A stretch of DNA of 64,000 bases from Alicyclobacillus tolerans (GCF_001447355.1 NZ_JXBW01000008.1:62001-126000), one strand, 5' to 3'; positions 8,644 to 18,671 are shown, counted from the stretch's first letter. The notes: generated from the sequence alone by a model not told the origin. Numbers and translations are program-made.

Positions 8644-9318
8644 ATGCGAGTCTTGTTAATCGAGGACGATCCCGGTCTGCGTGCCATTGTTGCAAAAATC
8701 TTGGAAGAGGCGGCGTATCAAGTCGACGTCGCGGAGACTGGCGACGATGGACTTTATTTTGCAGAATCGGCCGTCTACGACGTGCTCATTGTCGACATCA
8801 TGTTACCCGGACTCAACGGGATCGAGCTGGTCAAGCAATTGCGCCTGCAACAGATTTTTGTGCCCGTGCTGTTTCTCACCGCGCGCGGGGATGTCGATGA
8901 TCGTGTGGTTGGCCTGAATGCGGGGGCGGACGACTATCTGGCGAAACCGTTCGCCACGGAAGAGTTGCTCGCCCGTCTGCGGGCGCTGCTTCGACGCAAT
9001 CGCGATGTTGGCGCTGATATGACGGTGAGAAGTGGTTATCTCGTGCTTAATCCAGCAGCCAAAGAGGCCGTGTATGAGGATACGCCACTTGTTCTGACAG
9101 ACAAAGAATTCGATTTGCTCGAATATCTCTTGTTGCATCAAGGTGAAATTCTCACGCGCGAGCGAATTTCGTATCGCCTTTGGGGACACGATGCAGAGAC
9201 GAGCGAATCGACTGTCGATTTGTATATACATTACGTGCGTAAAAAGTTGAAGCCGTTTGACCTGGACAAGCGCATTCGCACCATTCGCAATGTCGGCTAT
9301 ATCTGGAGTGAGTCGTGA
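8644..9318 (+). CDS. OmpR/PhoB-family response regulator
   Basis: 224 residues. Receiver domain (1-120) with the acidic pocket (IEDD), phospho-acceptor Asp in LIVDIMLPG (about residue 52), Thr in FLTARG and Lys in AKPFATEEL. Winged-helix DNA-binding domain (about 130-224) with LTDKEFDLLEYLLLHQGEIL and a terminal VRNVGY-like hairpin (TIRNVGYIW). The stop overlaps the kinase start (GTGA), so regulator and kinase are co-translated. Target genes are not apparent from the window. Confidence 0.96.
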   Translation: MRVLLIEDDPGLRAIVAKILEEAAYQVDVAETGDDGLYFAESAVYDVLIVDIMLPGLNGIELVKQLRLQQIFVPVLFLTARGDVDDRVVGLNAGADDYLAKPFATEELLARLRALLRRNRDVGADMTVRSGYLVLNPAAKEAVYEDTPLVLTDKEFDLLEYLLLHQGEILTRERISYRLWGHDAETSESTVDLYIHYVRKKLKPFDLDKRIRTIRNVGYIWSES

Positions 9319-10661
9319 CCGTGTTCAGGAAGACCGCATGGCAACTCGTTGCGTTGTATACCCTCGCGTTTATCGGCATTCTCGTGTTGTTTGCATGGGT
9401 CGTGGATCGCGTCATGGCCCAGCGCTTATGGTCACTCGAAGCCCAGGCAGTGAACTCAGCCGCTACGCAAATGCTCGCGCACCATAACGACCAAATTTTT
9501 GGCGATCACGATGAAATCGATGGCAGTCCTATGCATCGTGCCAAGCCGAAGTCGAATCCCGCACCGGAGCATGATCCGCCCCCGACTTCGCTCGATGAGG
9601 AAGAGCGGGAAACGCGCGACCAACACATGGTTTACGTGTTACAAGGGACCGCAGGGCAGGCGGTTGTTCAGACGCCCGCTGGCAGTCTGTCCAACACGGA
9701 ACTCAAACAACTGTTTGCGTTCCCCGCGTCGAATCGATTGCGCGCAGTTTCGCTCGACAACACGCCATTTCTCCTTCAAGCGGTTTACCCTACATCGCCG
9801 ATCGTATACCATGGTCAACCCGTAAAGGCTGTCTACCTTCTCTATAACCGCACGATGGACGTCGCCTTTTTGCGCCATATGGCGAAGGTCATGGAAGTGA
9901 GCATCATCGGTTTTGCCGGACTTGCTGCAGCCATCGGTATCTTTTTGGCCAATCGAGCGTTAGCGCCCATTTCGCGGGCTTGGACCCGCCAACAGCAGTT
10001 TGTTGCCAACGCTTCACACGAGCTGCGAACACCCCTTTCCATTGTGCAACTTCACGTCGAGCGGATGTTTCGCAATCCGTCGGCGACCGTCGAAGAAATG
10101 GGAGAAACATTGGCCGCGCTCGATCGCGAAACGCGGCGATTGCAAAAGTTGGTTGGCGATTTACTGACCTTGGCGCGAGCAGACTCCGGACATGCATGGC
10201 TGCAAATGCGCGAAGTTCAGTTGGACGTTCTCGCCAGGGAAGCAGAGAAGCGTTTTGTCGATCTCGCCCGTGCCCACGGCGTGCACATTCTGACCGGCGC
10301 GTTGGCGTCCGTACAGCTTCAGGCGGATCCTGAGCGGCTACGGCAATGGTTCGCCATTGTTCTTGACAACGCCTTGTCGTTCACCCCGGAAGGGGGACGT
10401 ATCGTGATCGAAGTGTTACGGCACCGCAACCGTGCTTTGCTCGTCGTGAAAGACACCGGATCGGGCATTGCTCCAGAACACTTGTCGCGCGTATGGGAAC
10501 GGTTTTATCAGGCTGATCCATCTCGCGCGACAGTTGGCGCGGGGCTTGGCCTTGCGATCGCGAAGTGGATCGTCGAAGCACATAGCGGCGAGATGAGCAT
10601 CGCGAGCCCTGCCGATTGGGGTGTGGGCACACAGGTGACGGCCTCGTTTCCAGTTCGTTAA
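9315..10661 (+). CDS. Membrane sensor histidine kinase
   Basis: 448 residues. TM1 (about 10-30), an extracytoplasmic loop of about 150 residues rich in charged residues and prolines with no recognised sensor domain, TM2 (about 193-215), a short HAMP-like linker, HisKA with phospho-accepting His near residue 235 (NASHELRTPLS), and HATPase_c with N box (LDNALSFTPEGG), G1 (DTGSGI), F box (RFYQAD) and G2 (GAGLGLAIAK). GTG start overlapping the response-regulator stop. The pair resembles CssRS/ArlRS-like envelope sensors, but the signal is unknown. Confidence 0.95.
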   Translation: MTVFRKTAWQLVALYTLAFIGILVLFAWVVDRVMAQRLWSLEAQAVNSAATQMLAHHNDQIFGDHDEIDGSPMHRAKPKSNPAPEHDPPPTSLDEEERETRDQHMVYVLQGTAGQAVVQTPAGSLSNTELKQLFAFPASNRLRAVSLDNTPFLLQAVYPTSPIVYHGQPVKAVYLLYNRTMDVAFLRHMAKVMEVSIIGFAGLAAAIGIFLANRALAPISRAWTRQQQFVANASHELRTPLSIVQLHVERMFRNPSATVEEMGETLAALDRETRRLQKLVGDLLTLARADSGHAWLQMREVQLDVLAREAEKRFVDLARAHGVHILTGALASVQLQADPERLRQWFAIVLDNALSFTPEGGRIVIEVLRHRNRALLVVKDTGSGIAPEHLSRVWERFYQADPSRATVGAGLGLAIAKWIVEAHSGEMSIASPADWGVGTQVTASFPVR

Positions 10662-10843
10662 GCCGGTCGGGGCCCCTTCTTGGAGACCTACCCAACGTGG
10701 ATTTTTGCATGGCCTTTGCGAATGTGCTATAAAAAAAGTAGTAAGTAAATAGACGATAGTTTGATGCCTGGGCGCGCTTTAGGGCACCATGAGGGTGAAA
10801 GGCCCGCTTGGGTGCGATTTTTGGAGATGGGGAGCGGTGGACG

Positions 10844-11866
10844 ATGGCACACCTGTTTACGCCGTTTACGGTGGGAAGTCTTGAGCTAAAAAACCGGATT
10901 GTCATGGCGCCAATGTGCCAATACTCAGTGACGGCTAAAGACGGTAAACCGAATGACTGGCATTACACACACTATACGAGTCGGGCGATTGGCGGGGCCG
11001 CACTGGTCATTATCGAGATGACAGACGTCGAGCCGGATGGTCGGATCAGCGACTTTGATCTCGGGCTTTGGTCGGATGATCACATTGCGCCGTTTGCGCG
11101 CATTGTTGACGCCTGCCACGGTTATGGCGCCAAAATCGGCGTGCAAATTGCACATGCGGGACGTAAAGCCGAGGATGCAGCAACGCCTGTGGCGCCATCC
11201 GCAATTGCATTTGAGGGACCACAGTACAAGGTGCCCCGTGAATTGTCGACAGACGAGGTCAAGCGCATGGTCGAACGGTTTGGCCAAGCGGCAAAGCGGG
11301 CCGTGGCCGCTGGATTTGACACGATTGAGCTACACGGCGCACACGGTTATCTCATTCATCAGTTCCAATCGCCTGTGACCAATCGCCGTTCTGATGAATA
11401 CGGACAAGACCTCGCCCGCTTCGGCGTCGAAGTCATCCAGGCGGTCAAAAGCGAAATGCCAAGCAATATGCCGCTTTTGATTCGCATCTCGGCAGTCGAA
11501 TACGTCGATGGCGGTTACGGGATCGATCACGCTATCGAGCTGTGCCGTCGTTATCGTGAGGCTGGGGTCGACGTCGTGCATGTCAGCTCTGGCGGCGAGG
11601 GTCGGCCGGGCAAGCGCAAACCTGGTAACTATCCGGGCTATCAGGTACCGTTTGCACGCCAAATCAAGGAGGCGCTTGACGTGCCCGTTATTGCCGTGGG
11701 TATGCTCGACGAGTACGCCTTGGCCGAGTCCGTCATCGCCAGCGGTGATGCTGATCTCGTCGCCATCGGGCGCGGCCTGCTTCGGGATCCATACTGGCCG
11801 ATTCACGCGGCACAGGCACTGGGTGTAGAGCTAAATGTGCCAAAGCAGTATGCACGGGCATTTTGA
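10844..11866 (+). CDS. namA: NADPH dehydrogenase NamA (YqjM-type old yellow enzyme)
   Basis: 340 residues, close to the 338 of B. subtilis YqjM. FMN-dependent ene-reductase acting on alpha,beta-unsaturated carbonyls, linked to oxidative and electrophile stress. TIM-barrel motifs: LKNRIVMAPMCQYS with the YqjM-type Cys near residue 26, VQIAHAGRKA carrying the substrate-binding His, ELHGAHGYLIHQFQSP (HGAHGYL signature), and VGMLDEYALAE ... ADLVAIGRGLLRDPYW. ATG 10844 follows GGAGATGGGGAG; the longer upstream frame is not needed. Confidence 0.95.
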   Translation: MAHLFTPFTVGSLELKNRIVMAPMCQYSVTAKDGKPNDWHYTHYTSRAIGGAALVIIEMTDVEPDGRISDFDLGLWSDDHIAPFARIVDACHGYGAKIGVQIAHAGRKAEDAATPVAPSAIAFEGPQYKVPRELSTDEVKRMVERFGQAAKRAVAAGFDTIELHGAHGYLIHQFQSPVTNRRSDEYGQDLARFGVEVIQAVKSEMPSNMPLLIRISAVEYVDGGYGIDHAIELCRRYREAGVDVVHVSSGGEGRPGKRKPGNYPGYQVPFARQIKEALDVPVIAVGMLDEYALAESVIASGDADLVAIGRGLLRDPYWPIHAAQALGVELNVPKQYARAF

Positions 11867-11879
11867 CATTCACTGGTCG

Positions 11880-11908
11880 TTGCGAATCTGCGTTTCGCCA
11901 CGTATGAT
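11880..11908 (+). promoter_or_regulatory. Putative SigA promoter of the PAS kinase
   Basis: TTGCGA (11880-11885), 17-bp spacer, TATGAT (11903-11908). It would give a leader of about 125 nt before ATG 12040. Confidence 0.5.
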
Positions 11909-11963
11909 ACAACAAGTAGAATAGATAGAGATGCATTGCACGGAATCGGTTTGTTGCTGACTT

Positions 11964-12039
11964 GAGCCGAAAGGCACTAAATGCGCCTGTCGGCTCTTCT
12001 TGGCAACATCCGTTCGGTTGCGGAACGCGGGTGGTTGCC
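11964..12039 (+). promoter_or_regulatory. Structured leader upstream of the PAS kinase
   Basis: Hairpin 1: GAGCCGA (11964-11970) with TCGGCTC (11990-11996), with an inner AGGC/GCCT stem. Hairpin 2: GGCAAC (12002-12007) with GTTGCC (12034-12039), containing CGTTC/GAACG. Hairpin 2 ends at the base before the ATG and encloses the GCGGGTGG ribosome site. It could be a namA terminator plus chance structure, or a translational control element. No known riboswitch consensus was matched. Confidence 0.45.
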
Positions 12040-13923
12040 ATGACTGAGTGGCCGGGAGATTCCCCGCGCAGGCGTGCGCGGCGGATCAAGCAATTATTCG
12101 ATATCATTTCACATAATTCACAAGATGTCATTACATATTGCACGTCAACGGGGATTTGCGAGTATGTCTCGCCATCCGTTTCACATATTTTAGGATATAC
12201 ATGCGAAGAAGTGTTGGGGCAAACAATTGAACCGTTTTCACACCCAGAAGACCGGGATATCTGGGACGAAGCCATCAAGGCGCTGGAGCAAGGGGCTACT
12301 CACAAGCGAATTACGCTGCGTATTCGCCATAAGAGTGGCCGTTACCGTTGGTTTGAGGTGACCCTGAGCGTACAACGCAATGCGCACGGTCGGATTGCGG
12401 GTGTCATCGGAATTGGTCGCGATGTGACCGATGAGCGGCTTGCGGATGAAGAACTGGCGGCGATAAAGCGGAAATACGAGTGGATATTAAATGCGGCCAG
12501 TGAAGGGATTATCGGCATTGATCCGCAACAGTGTATCATTTTCGCCAATCCAGCTGCGGCAAACATCCTGGGGCTCGGCATTAAGGACATGATTGGCAGG
12601 CCGTTTGCTTCCGTAACAGGGTTTTTGGGACGGCAGAGGCACGACCTGTTTGCTTCTACACTCGAAGCCGGCCAGGTGATCACGGACTGCAGAGCATGGT
12701 TTCAGCGATGTGACGATGGGCACGCGCCCATCCCCGTCGAATATTCCATCACGCCGATCAACGAGGCTGGCGAGATTGTCGGAGCTGTGATGACGTTTCG
12801 GGACATCACGGACAAGCTGGCACAAGAACATGAGTTACAGCGCAGCCGAGACAATCTGAAGCAAGCACATCAACTGGCTCGTTCGGGCTACTGGGAACTC
12901 GATGTGCGACACGATCACCTCGTATGGTCCGATGAGATGTTTGTCATTTGGGATATGAACCCAAGAGAATTTGCTGGCACGTACGAAGCCTTTTTACAAA
13001 CCGTTGTGGAAGAGGATCGAACGGCAGTTCATCAAGCGGTGCAAGAGTCGCTTTATGGGCAATTGTATGAAATTGAGTTCCGGATTCTTACTGGGCGCGG
13101 TGAAATCCGGCATATTTCGGCCCTGGGTCAAACGGATATGGATGCCGACGGCCGGCCTGTCCGCTTTTTCGGCGTGGCTCAAGATATTACGGCTCGCAAA
13201 GAGCAGGAGTTGGCATTGGAAACGTCTCGGGAGCTGTTGGAGCGGTCTGAAAAGTTGGCGGCCGTCGGTCAATTGGCGGCTGGCATTGCCCACGAGATTC
13301 GCAACCCGCTCACGGCCCTAAAAGGGTTTATTGACTTGATGCACCGCAAATCAAAAGGAAATAACAAGCGATATCTTGAAATTATGAAAGGCGAAGTCGG
13401 GCGCATGGAGCTCATTTTGGGCGAACTGCTCATGCTCGCGAAGCCGCAACAGGTTCATTATTCGACCGAAGATGTCGATTTGCTGTTACAGGAAATTGTT
13501 TCGTTCATGAGCCCACAGGCGATTATTCACAACGTCGTGATCGAGACAACCTTTCGTGACGACTTGCCACAGATTACGTGTGAACCCAATCAATTGAAAC
13601 AGGTTTTCATCAATATTGTTCGCAACGGGATCGAAGCGATGGAGCGCGGCGGAACTTTGCGCGTCGTGGCGAAGCGGCGCGATGGTCACGTGCAAATCGA
13701 CTTTGTCGACGAGGGAGTTGGCATCCCACCGGAGAAGTTGAAGCATATCGGGGAGCCGTTTTTTACGACGAAGGAGCAAGGGACGGGTCTAGGTATGATG
13801 GTGAGTCAGAGAATTGTTGCAGAGCACGGCGGTCGCCTCTCCGTGCAGAGCACCATCGGGCAAGGGACGACCGTAACGATTCTGCTACCGGTTGCCCAAA
13901 AGCCAAGCGTTGCGACAGAATAA
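12040..13923 (+). CDS. Orphan cytoplasmic PAS-domain sensor histidine kinase
   Basis: 627 residues from ATG 12040 (an upstream TTG frame at 11962 runs through a hairpin and is unlikely). No membrane span. Three PAS/PAC units: about 15-130 (SQDVITYCTSTGICEYVSPS), 145-265 (AASEGIIGIDPQQCIIFANP) and 280-395. HisKA has phospho-acceptor His near residue 417 (AGIAHEIRNPLTALKG); HATPase_c has NGIEAMERGG, DEGVGIPPE and TGLGMMVSQRIV. Layout resembles the Bacillus sporulation kinases KinA/KinE, which feed Spo0F. No response regulator is adjacent. A role in the phosphorelay is inference, supported by the spore genes nearby. Confidence 0.92.
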   Translation: MTEWPGDSPRRRARRIKQLFDIISHNSQDVITYCTSTGICEYVSPSVSHILGYTCEEVLGQTIEPFSHPEDRDIWDEAIKALEQGATHKRITLRIRHKSGRYRWFEVTLSVQRNAHGRIAGVIGIGRDVTDERLADEELAAIKRKYEWILNAASEGIIGIDPQQCIIFANPAAANILGLGIKDMIGRPFASVTGFLGRQRHDLFASTLEAGQVITDCRAWFQRCDDGHAPIPVEYSITPINEAGEIVGAVMTFRDITDKLAQEHELQRSRDNLKQAHQLARSGYWELDVRHDHLVWSDEMFVIWDMNPREFAGTYEAFLQTVVEEDRTAVHQAVQESLYGQLYEIEFRILTGRGEIRHISALGQTDMDADGRPVRFFGVAQDITARKEQELALETSRELLERSEKLAAVGQLAAGIAHEIRNPLTALKGFIDLMHRKSKGNNKRYLEIMKGEVGRMELILGELLMLAKPQQVHYSTEDVDLLLQEIVSFMSPQAIIHNVVIETTFRDDLPQITCEPNQLKQVFINIVRNGIEAMERGGTLRVVAKRRDGHVQIDFVDEGVGIPPEKLKHIGEPFFTTKEQGTGLGMMVSQRIVAEHGGRLSVQSTIGQGTTVTILLPVAQKPSVATE

Positions 13924-13942
13924 GGAATGATCAGACCGCCGC

Positions 13943-14368
13943 TTAGTCGACTGGCGGTGCAGGGGGCAAAGGGCGGCCTGACCGAACTAACACGATACCT
14001 TCTTCACAAACGCCATAGGTGCGCCAGGAACACGTTTTGCATAACCCGTGAATGTCATGGGACTCCACGCGCTGGGCGATGCGTTCTTGGATTTCGGACC
14101 AGGTTGCCCAACCACTAGGCTTGAGCCCAAGGCGAGCCAATACGGCTGCATCGCGCCTGTGGACACTTGCATTTTGACAGTGGTACGGTTTGTCAACTGG
14201 AAATCGCGCGCACAAATCGTCTGGGCCGGCCACCAATCGGATACGCGTCTCTGGATTTTTGCGCAAAGTTTCATAGATTTGTGTCATGTTACTTACGTAG
14301 TCCTGCGAGTAGCCCATGCCCCGATATCCGAGCAGACACAGCAAGTGATGGCCACGCAGTCGAATCAT
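13943..14368 (-). CDS. DUF1284 domain protein
   Basis: 141 residues. Starts with IRLRGHHLLCLLGYRGMGYS, the DUF1284 signature, and has further cysteines at CARF, YHCQN, LCKTCSW and GVCEEG, suggesting an iron-sulfur or metal site. No reaction is known for this family. ATG 14368 has AGGAAGGGG at good spacing and is preferred to the upstream ATG at 14389. Convergent with the PAS kinase and 17 bases downstream of the oxidase-subunit gene on the same strand. Confidence 0.82.
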   Translation of the reverse strand: MIRLRGHHLLCLLGYRGMGYSQDYVSNMTQIYETLRKNPETRIRLVAGPDDLCARFPVDKPYHCQNASVHRRDAAVLARLGLKPSGWATWSEIQERIAQRVESHDIHGLCKTCSWRTYGVCEEGIVLVRSGRPLPPAPPVD

Positions 14369-14385
14369 GCAAATCCCCTTCCTCG

Positions 14386-14700
14386 TCATGAAACGCCGCT
14401 TCGAAAGGTCATCACCAAATAGGTAAAGCTAACGACGACGACGGCGATAAATGTGCCGCCAAGGAGGGCGGCCAAGCGCACCCAGCGCTCGTCTTTGAAA
14501 CTGGCGTGCAACAACAATGTAAGTTGAAGAATGACTTGCACCAGTGCCATGCCAAGGATGATAACGACGGTAACAGCATGAGGCATATGAAGTTCGTTCG
14601 CAATCAAAATGGCGAGTCCGGTCAAGGCAACGCAAATGAGAAATGCCGAAACATAACGCCAAGGAAATGGCAGTGATGAATCTTCGTCCGTCGGTTGCAT
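14386..14700 (-). CDS. Cytochrome/quinol oxidase subunit IV-like protein
   Basis: 104 residues, three membrane helices, with ELHMPHAVTVVIILGMALVQ in the centre, the COX4_pro (CyoD/QoxD/CtaF) signature. Such subunits assist assembly of the haem-copper oxidase. The start ATG 14700 follows AAGGAGG. No other oxidase subunit is in the window, so it is an isolated copy or the end of an operon broken by rearrangement. Confidence 0.75.
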   Translation of the reverse strand: MQPTDEDSSLPFPWRYVSAFLICVALTGLAILIANELHMPHAVTVVIILGMALVQVILQLTLLLHASFKDERWVRLAALLGGTFIAVVVVSFTYLVMTFRSGVS

Positions 14701-14887
14701 CGAAATGCCTCCTTGCCAAAGAAAACGGCGGTACGCCAACTGCACACGGTCATACAGCTCATGTTCATTTCACTATAGGGATTCCGCGAATGCAAGATAT
14801 AGAAGAATAGATTCGGCAATTGTTCGCATAGTCGGTCGTCGTGAAGATGATACTGGGGGTGTTGGAAAGTAAAGAGGTGGATGTGAC

Positions 14888-15853
14888 ATGGAACGCGAAT
14901 TGGCGATGGAAATTGTCCGCGTAACTGAACTGGCGGCGCTTAAGAGCGCGCACTGGATGGGGCGGGGCAACAAGATGGAAGCAGACAGAGCGGCGACCGA
15001 AGCGATGCGAAAGATGTTTGACACCGTCTCGATGGACGGAACCGTCGTCATTGGCGAGGGGGAAATGGATGAAGCCCCTATGCTGTACATCGGTGAGCGA
15101 CTGGGTACTGGCGTGCCTCCCATCGTCGACGTTGCGGTAGATCCGTTGGAAGGGACAGAGGTCGTCGCCAGTGGTCAGACGGACGCGATGACCGTCGTCG
15201 CGATTGCGCCGCGCGGGAACCTGCTCCATGCACCGGATATGTACATGGATAAGCTTGTCGTTGGACCAAGTGCCAAGGGACGCGTACATATGGAACAGAG
15301 CGTTCGTGAAAATCTGGAGGCTGTTGCAAAGGCCAATCATAAGCCTGTGTCACAGGTCGTTGCTGTCATTTTGGACAGGCCCCGGCACGCGGAACTCATT
15401 GAGCAAGTGCGGGCGGCTGGTGCCCGGATCAAGCTCATTCCGAGCGGCGATGTGGCCGCTGCCATACAAACGGCGTTTCCGGAAAGCGGAGTGGATATCT
15501 TGCTGGGGGCGGGCGGCGCTCCGGAAGGGGTCCTGGCCGCGTGTGCCCTGAAATGTCTGGGTGGGGAGATGCAGGGGCGCCTGCTTCCCGAGAATGAAGA
15601 GCAGCGTCAGCGCTGTCTGGACATGGGAATCACGGATGTGGATCACGTATTCATGTTGGATGACATGGTTGCAGGTGACGATGCCATTTTCTCGGCTACG
15701 GGTGTAACGGAAGGATCGCTATTGCATGGTGTGCGGTTCCTTGCGAACGGCCGTGCCCGTACACAGTCGATTGTGATGCGTGCGAAAACGGGTACAGTGC
15801 GTTTTGTCGATGCCATTCATAATCTGGATCGCAAAGTGGGGTGGAACGACTGA
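14888..15853 (+). CDS. glpX: Fructose-1,6-bisphosphatase class II
   Basis: 321 residues, full length. Gluconeogenic hydrolysis of fructose-1,6-bisphosphate to fructose-6-phosphate. Motifs: [46 protein letters not shown] metal site, and [26 protein letters not shown] precedes ATG 14888. Monocistronic, with an inverted repeat after the stop. Confidence 0.97.
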   Translation: MERELAMEIVRVTELAALKSAHWMGRGNKMEADRAATEAMRKMFDTVSMDGTVVIGEGEMDEAPMLYIGERLGTGVPPIVDVAVDPLEGTEVVASGQTDAMTVVAIAPRGNLLHAPDMYMDKLVVGPSAKGRVHMEQSVRENLEAVAKANHKPVSQVVAVILDRPRHAELIEQVRAAGARIKLIPSGDVAAAIQTAFPESGVDILLGAGGAPEGVLAACALKCLGGEMQGRLLPENEEQRQRCLDMGITDVDHVFMLDDMVAGDDAIFSATGVTEGSLLHGVRFLANGRARTQSIVMRAKTGTVRFVDAIHNLDRKVGWND

Positions 15854-15863
15854 GTGGCTATTT

Positions 15864-15894
15864 CGTTAGGGCAAGCGGTTTCGTTAGCCTAACG
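15864..15894 (+). terminator. Possible terminator after glpX
   Basis: CGTTAGG (15864-15870) pairs with CCTAACG (15888-15894); TTTCGTTAG occurs twice. The downstream T run is weak (TTTCGTAC). Confidence 0.4.
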
Positions 15895-16007
15895 TTTCGT
15901 ACAACATTCTGATGCTAGCGCATACAATCGACGTTTTTTCGATTGAGTGCACAACGCCTCCGGAATACACTACATATGAAAGATGGAATTCAGGAGGCGA
16001 GCATAGC

Positions 16008-16181
16008 ATGATGAGCGTATACAAGGTGTTTGCATATAAGACGATGTACGAAGTGATTGCCAAGAAGCCGAAAATCGTTCTCACGCCCCCCCTTGGAAGT
16101 GCAAAAGAAGCAGAGGCGTTTGCCAAGCAAGAAATGCCAGACTCCTTCCTTGTGCAGGTACAGCTGTTCCAACGGGCCTAA
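16008..16181 (+). CDS. Small hypothetical protein
   Basis: 57 residues starting MMSVYKVFAYKTMYEVIAKK, with 'GSAKEAEAFAKQEMPDSFLVQVQLF' at the end. AGGAGG at 15992-15997 sets the start at ATG 16008 or 16011. The predicted beta-alpha-beta pattern and the Lys-rich middle suggest a small folded cytosolic protein. No family recognised, but coding is well supported by the ribosome site. Confidence 0.7.
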   Translation: MMSVYKVFAYKTMYEVIAKKPKIVLTPPLGSAKEAEAFAKQEMPDSFLVQVQLFQRA

Positions 16182-16609
16182 TACAAAGGGGGCGCGACGT
16201 CGCATTGGTGGAGTCTCTTGCGGCATCGTCGCCCCGGATAATCACACCCCCGACGGTTCCCGTAATTTCCCCCGATCACGATGACATCGACACGTACCGA
16301 CGGCCGCTGTCGTTTGGCTTTGTTTATACAATGCGGCGACTACGCGCAAGACCAAGCACTTTCCTCCTAACATTCCTGATTTTGATGCGCAGAGAATGGA
16401 CAGTCCACCACGCTCACTTGTGACACAGTCAGCGCTTTTGCCACAGGCATCAACCGTATCGTACATAGAACATGACGGGCGTTAGCCGAAAAGCACGCAC
16501 ACGAAATTCGTACGTGCCAGGTCGCTGCAAGCATTTTGGCGTTTTCATTTGGACAGGTTAAACTGAGTGTGGAGAACTAAACATTTGTAAGAGACGTGGA
16601 GGAATACAC
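16182..16609. other. Gene-free stretch before the aldo/keto reductase
   Basis: 428 bases with no ribosome-site-backed frame on either strand. GGGCGCGACG near 16192 and CGTCGCCCC near 16227 could form a stem after the small gene. No promoter is convincing. Confidence 0.4.
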
Positions 16610-17479
16610 ATGACCAATGAAACGATGTCCGCGAAGCGATCTGGGTCGTTGACCATCGGCGGCGATTTGACTGTGCATCGTCTCGGGTACGGCGCTATGC
16701 AATTGACAGGCCCAGGGGTTTGGGGAGATCCTCGCGATCCTGATGAAGCTGTAAGAGTCCTGCGCCGCGCGGTGGAACTCGATGTCACGTTTATTGATAC
16801 AGCTGACGCCTACGGACCGTTTGTGTCCGAAATGTTGATTCGCAAGGCGTTACACCCGTACCCGGATAACCTCGTCATCGCCACAAAGGCGGGACTTACC
16901 CGCTCCGGTCCGGACGATTGGCGCCCAGTCGGACGACCCGAATATTTACGACAACAGGTCCATTTAAGCTTGCGCCATCTAGGGGTTGAGCGAATTGATC
17001 TGTTACAACTGCACCGAATCGATCCCAAGGTTCCTCTGGAAGAGCAAATCGGCGAGTTAAAGCTATTGCAAGACGAGGGGAAGATTCGCCACATCGGTTT
17101 AAGCGAAGTGAGTGTGGAGCAAATTGAAGCCGCCAGCAAGATTGCCAAAATCGTATCTGTGCAGAATCTGTATAACCTTGTAAAACGCGATGCCGAGCCG
17201 GTTTTACAGTACTGCGAGGCGAATCAGATTGCATTCATCCCGTGGTTTCCACTGGCGACTGGCCAGCTTGCGAAAGCGGGCGGACCCCTTGACGAGATCG
17301 CCACGCGGTTGCAGGCCAAACCATCCCAATTGGCTTTAGCCTGGTTACTGAAGCGCTCGCCTGTCATGCTTCCGATTCCCGGAACATCATCTGTCGCACA
17401 TTTGGAAGAGAACATGGCGGCCGTCAGTATTGAGCTTAGTGATGCCGATTTTCAAACGTTGTTGGGCTTAGCGCAGTAA
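16610..17479 (+). CDS. Aldo/keto reductase family oxidoreductase
   Basis: 289 residues. NADPH-dependent carbonyl reductase fold. The catalytic tetrad is visible: Asp in [10 protein letters not shown], Tyr in that motif, Lys in VIATKAGL, His in LLQLHRID. Cofactor region near [16 protein letters not shown]-barrel length is typical of the AKR_tas/YajO branch. GGAGG lies 8 bases before ATG 16610. Substrate unknown. Convergent with the germination operon. Confidence 0.93.
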   Translation: MTNETMSAKRSGSLTIGGDLTVHRLGYGAMQLTGPGVWGDPRDPDEAVRVLRRAVELDVTFIDTADAYGPFVSEMLIRKALHPYPDNLVIATKAGLTRSGPDDWRPVGRPEYLRQQVHLSLRHLGVERIDLLQLHRIDPKVPLEEQIGELKLLQDEGKIRHIGLSEVSVEQIEAASKIAKIVSVQNLYNLVKRDAEPVLQYCEANQIAFIPWFPLATGQLAKAGGPLDEIATRLQAKPSQLALAWLLKRSPVMLPIPGTSSVAHLEENMAAVSIELSDADFQTLLGLAQ

Positions 17480-17484
17480 CATCG

Positions 17485-18657
17485 TTACACTTTTCCTTTG
17501 GCACGGCGCTGAAGCCGCTGGTACCTGCGACTTGGCTGCTTGATTTGTTTCGGGCCTTCTTCTCGGTCATCGGTACGGATGTTTCGTACATACGACGTGA
17601 CGAGCTTGACGGTCGGAATAATGACCACAAGCAGCCAAGTCACCGGGGTCAGAATGTTGTATACGAGCGAGCGCGCTTCGACGGTCGACTGCACAATCAT
17701 GCTGATGGTATACACACACGGCGCAACGAACAAGGTGAACGGCTTAAACTTGTGATCAGACTGGCCAAAGATCCGAGCAATGGTCGTCGAAATGCCCCAG
17801 ATATGATTGCTGATAAAAAGCGTGGTGAACGCGACCGATAGGATGATAATCACAATCCCTAAGCGTTCGACCAAAAAGCCACGCATGCGGATGAGCTGAA
17901 TTACCACTTGGACAGGATAGGCCAGCCGTTCCACAGGGGACCAGCCGAGGTTCATGACGATTGAAAAGAAAACCAAGAGTACGATGATGCCGCTGGCGAT
18001 AGATCCGTATACTGGGTACCATGCGCTGACCTTGTTTTTGTGTGCGTAATATGGACTCAAGATGAGAATGAGATCCACACCGAGATAAAGCGGCAGCAGA
18101 TGATAGGTTGCGATGGCGGTCGCCTTCGGGCTTGCCATCGTAAGCGGGATCATCGGATGCTTCGCTTGAAACAAAATGGCTGTAAACGCCGCAATAATGC
18201 CAGCAAAGGTCAAAGGATGAACAATGGCGGCCGTGCGGCCAAGCGCCTCGATCCCGCACCAAGCCCCACGCCAACTGACGAGCATCATCGCGGCGCCAAG
18301 GATATAGCGAGGCGTGTGCGGGAAAAAGTACTTCATCAAACTAATTGCGAAATATAGACTAAGTGCCACAAACAGAATGTAGACTGGCATATAGCTGATG
18401 ACAATCAGTTTGCCCAAGGGCTTTCCGAACAGCAGGATGGCTGGATCTGCCCCTGTCATATTCGGGAAGCGGTCATTAAACTTGCCATGCATCCAATTGA
18501 CCCAAACGCCGATCAGCACCACAGCGAGAACTGCCCACTGTGCGTCGAGCAGCGCGTAGTGTACAGCAACGCTTGGGTAAAACCAGAACATGACAGGCAG
18601 GTAACTTGATGAAGAAAGCGCGATGGCTTGGTACTTAGAAAGGGTTACCTTGGTCAA
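17485..18657 (-). CDS. GerAB-type spore germination permease subunit
   Basis: 390 residues, about ten membrane spans, APC-superfamily fold (GerAB/YndE family). Opening segment KVTLSKYQAIALSSSSYLP and the amphipathic loops match germinant-receptor B subunits, which bind the germinant in the spore inner membrane. TTG 18657 is chosen because ACAGGAGG precedes it by 8 bases; ATG 18675 would start inside that site. Third gene of a gerAA-gerAC-gerAB operon, so the order differs from the classical A-B-C. Confidence 0.9.
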   Translation of the reverse strand: MTKVTLSKYQAIALSSSSYLPVMFWFYPSVAVHYALLDAQWAVLAVVLIGVWVNWMHGKFNDRFPNMTGADPAILLFGKPLGKLIVISYMPVYILFVALSLYFAISLMKYFFPHTPRYILGAAMMLVSWRGAWCGIEALGRTAAIVHPLTFAGIIAAFTAILFQAKHPMIPLTMASPKATAIATYHLLPLYLGVDLILILSPYYAHKNKVSAWYPVYGSIASGIIVLLVFFSIVMNLGWSPVERLAYPVQVVIQLIRMRGFLVERLGIVIIILSVAFTTLFISNHIWGISTTIARIFGQSDHKFKPFTLFVAPCVYTISMIVQSTVEARSLVYNILTPVTWLLVVIIPTVKLVTSYVRNIRTDDREEGPKQIKQPSRRYQRLQRRAKGKV

Positions 18658-18671
18658 GTGTTTACCTCCTG

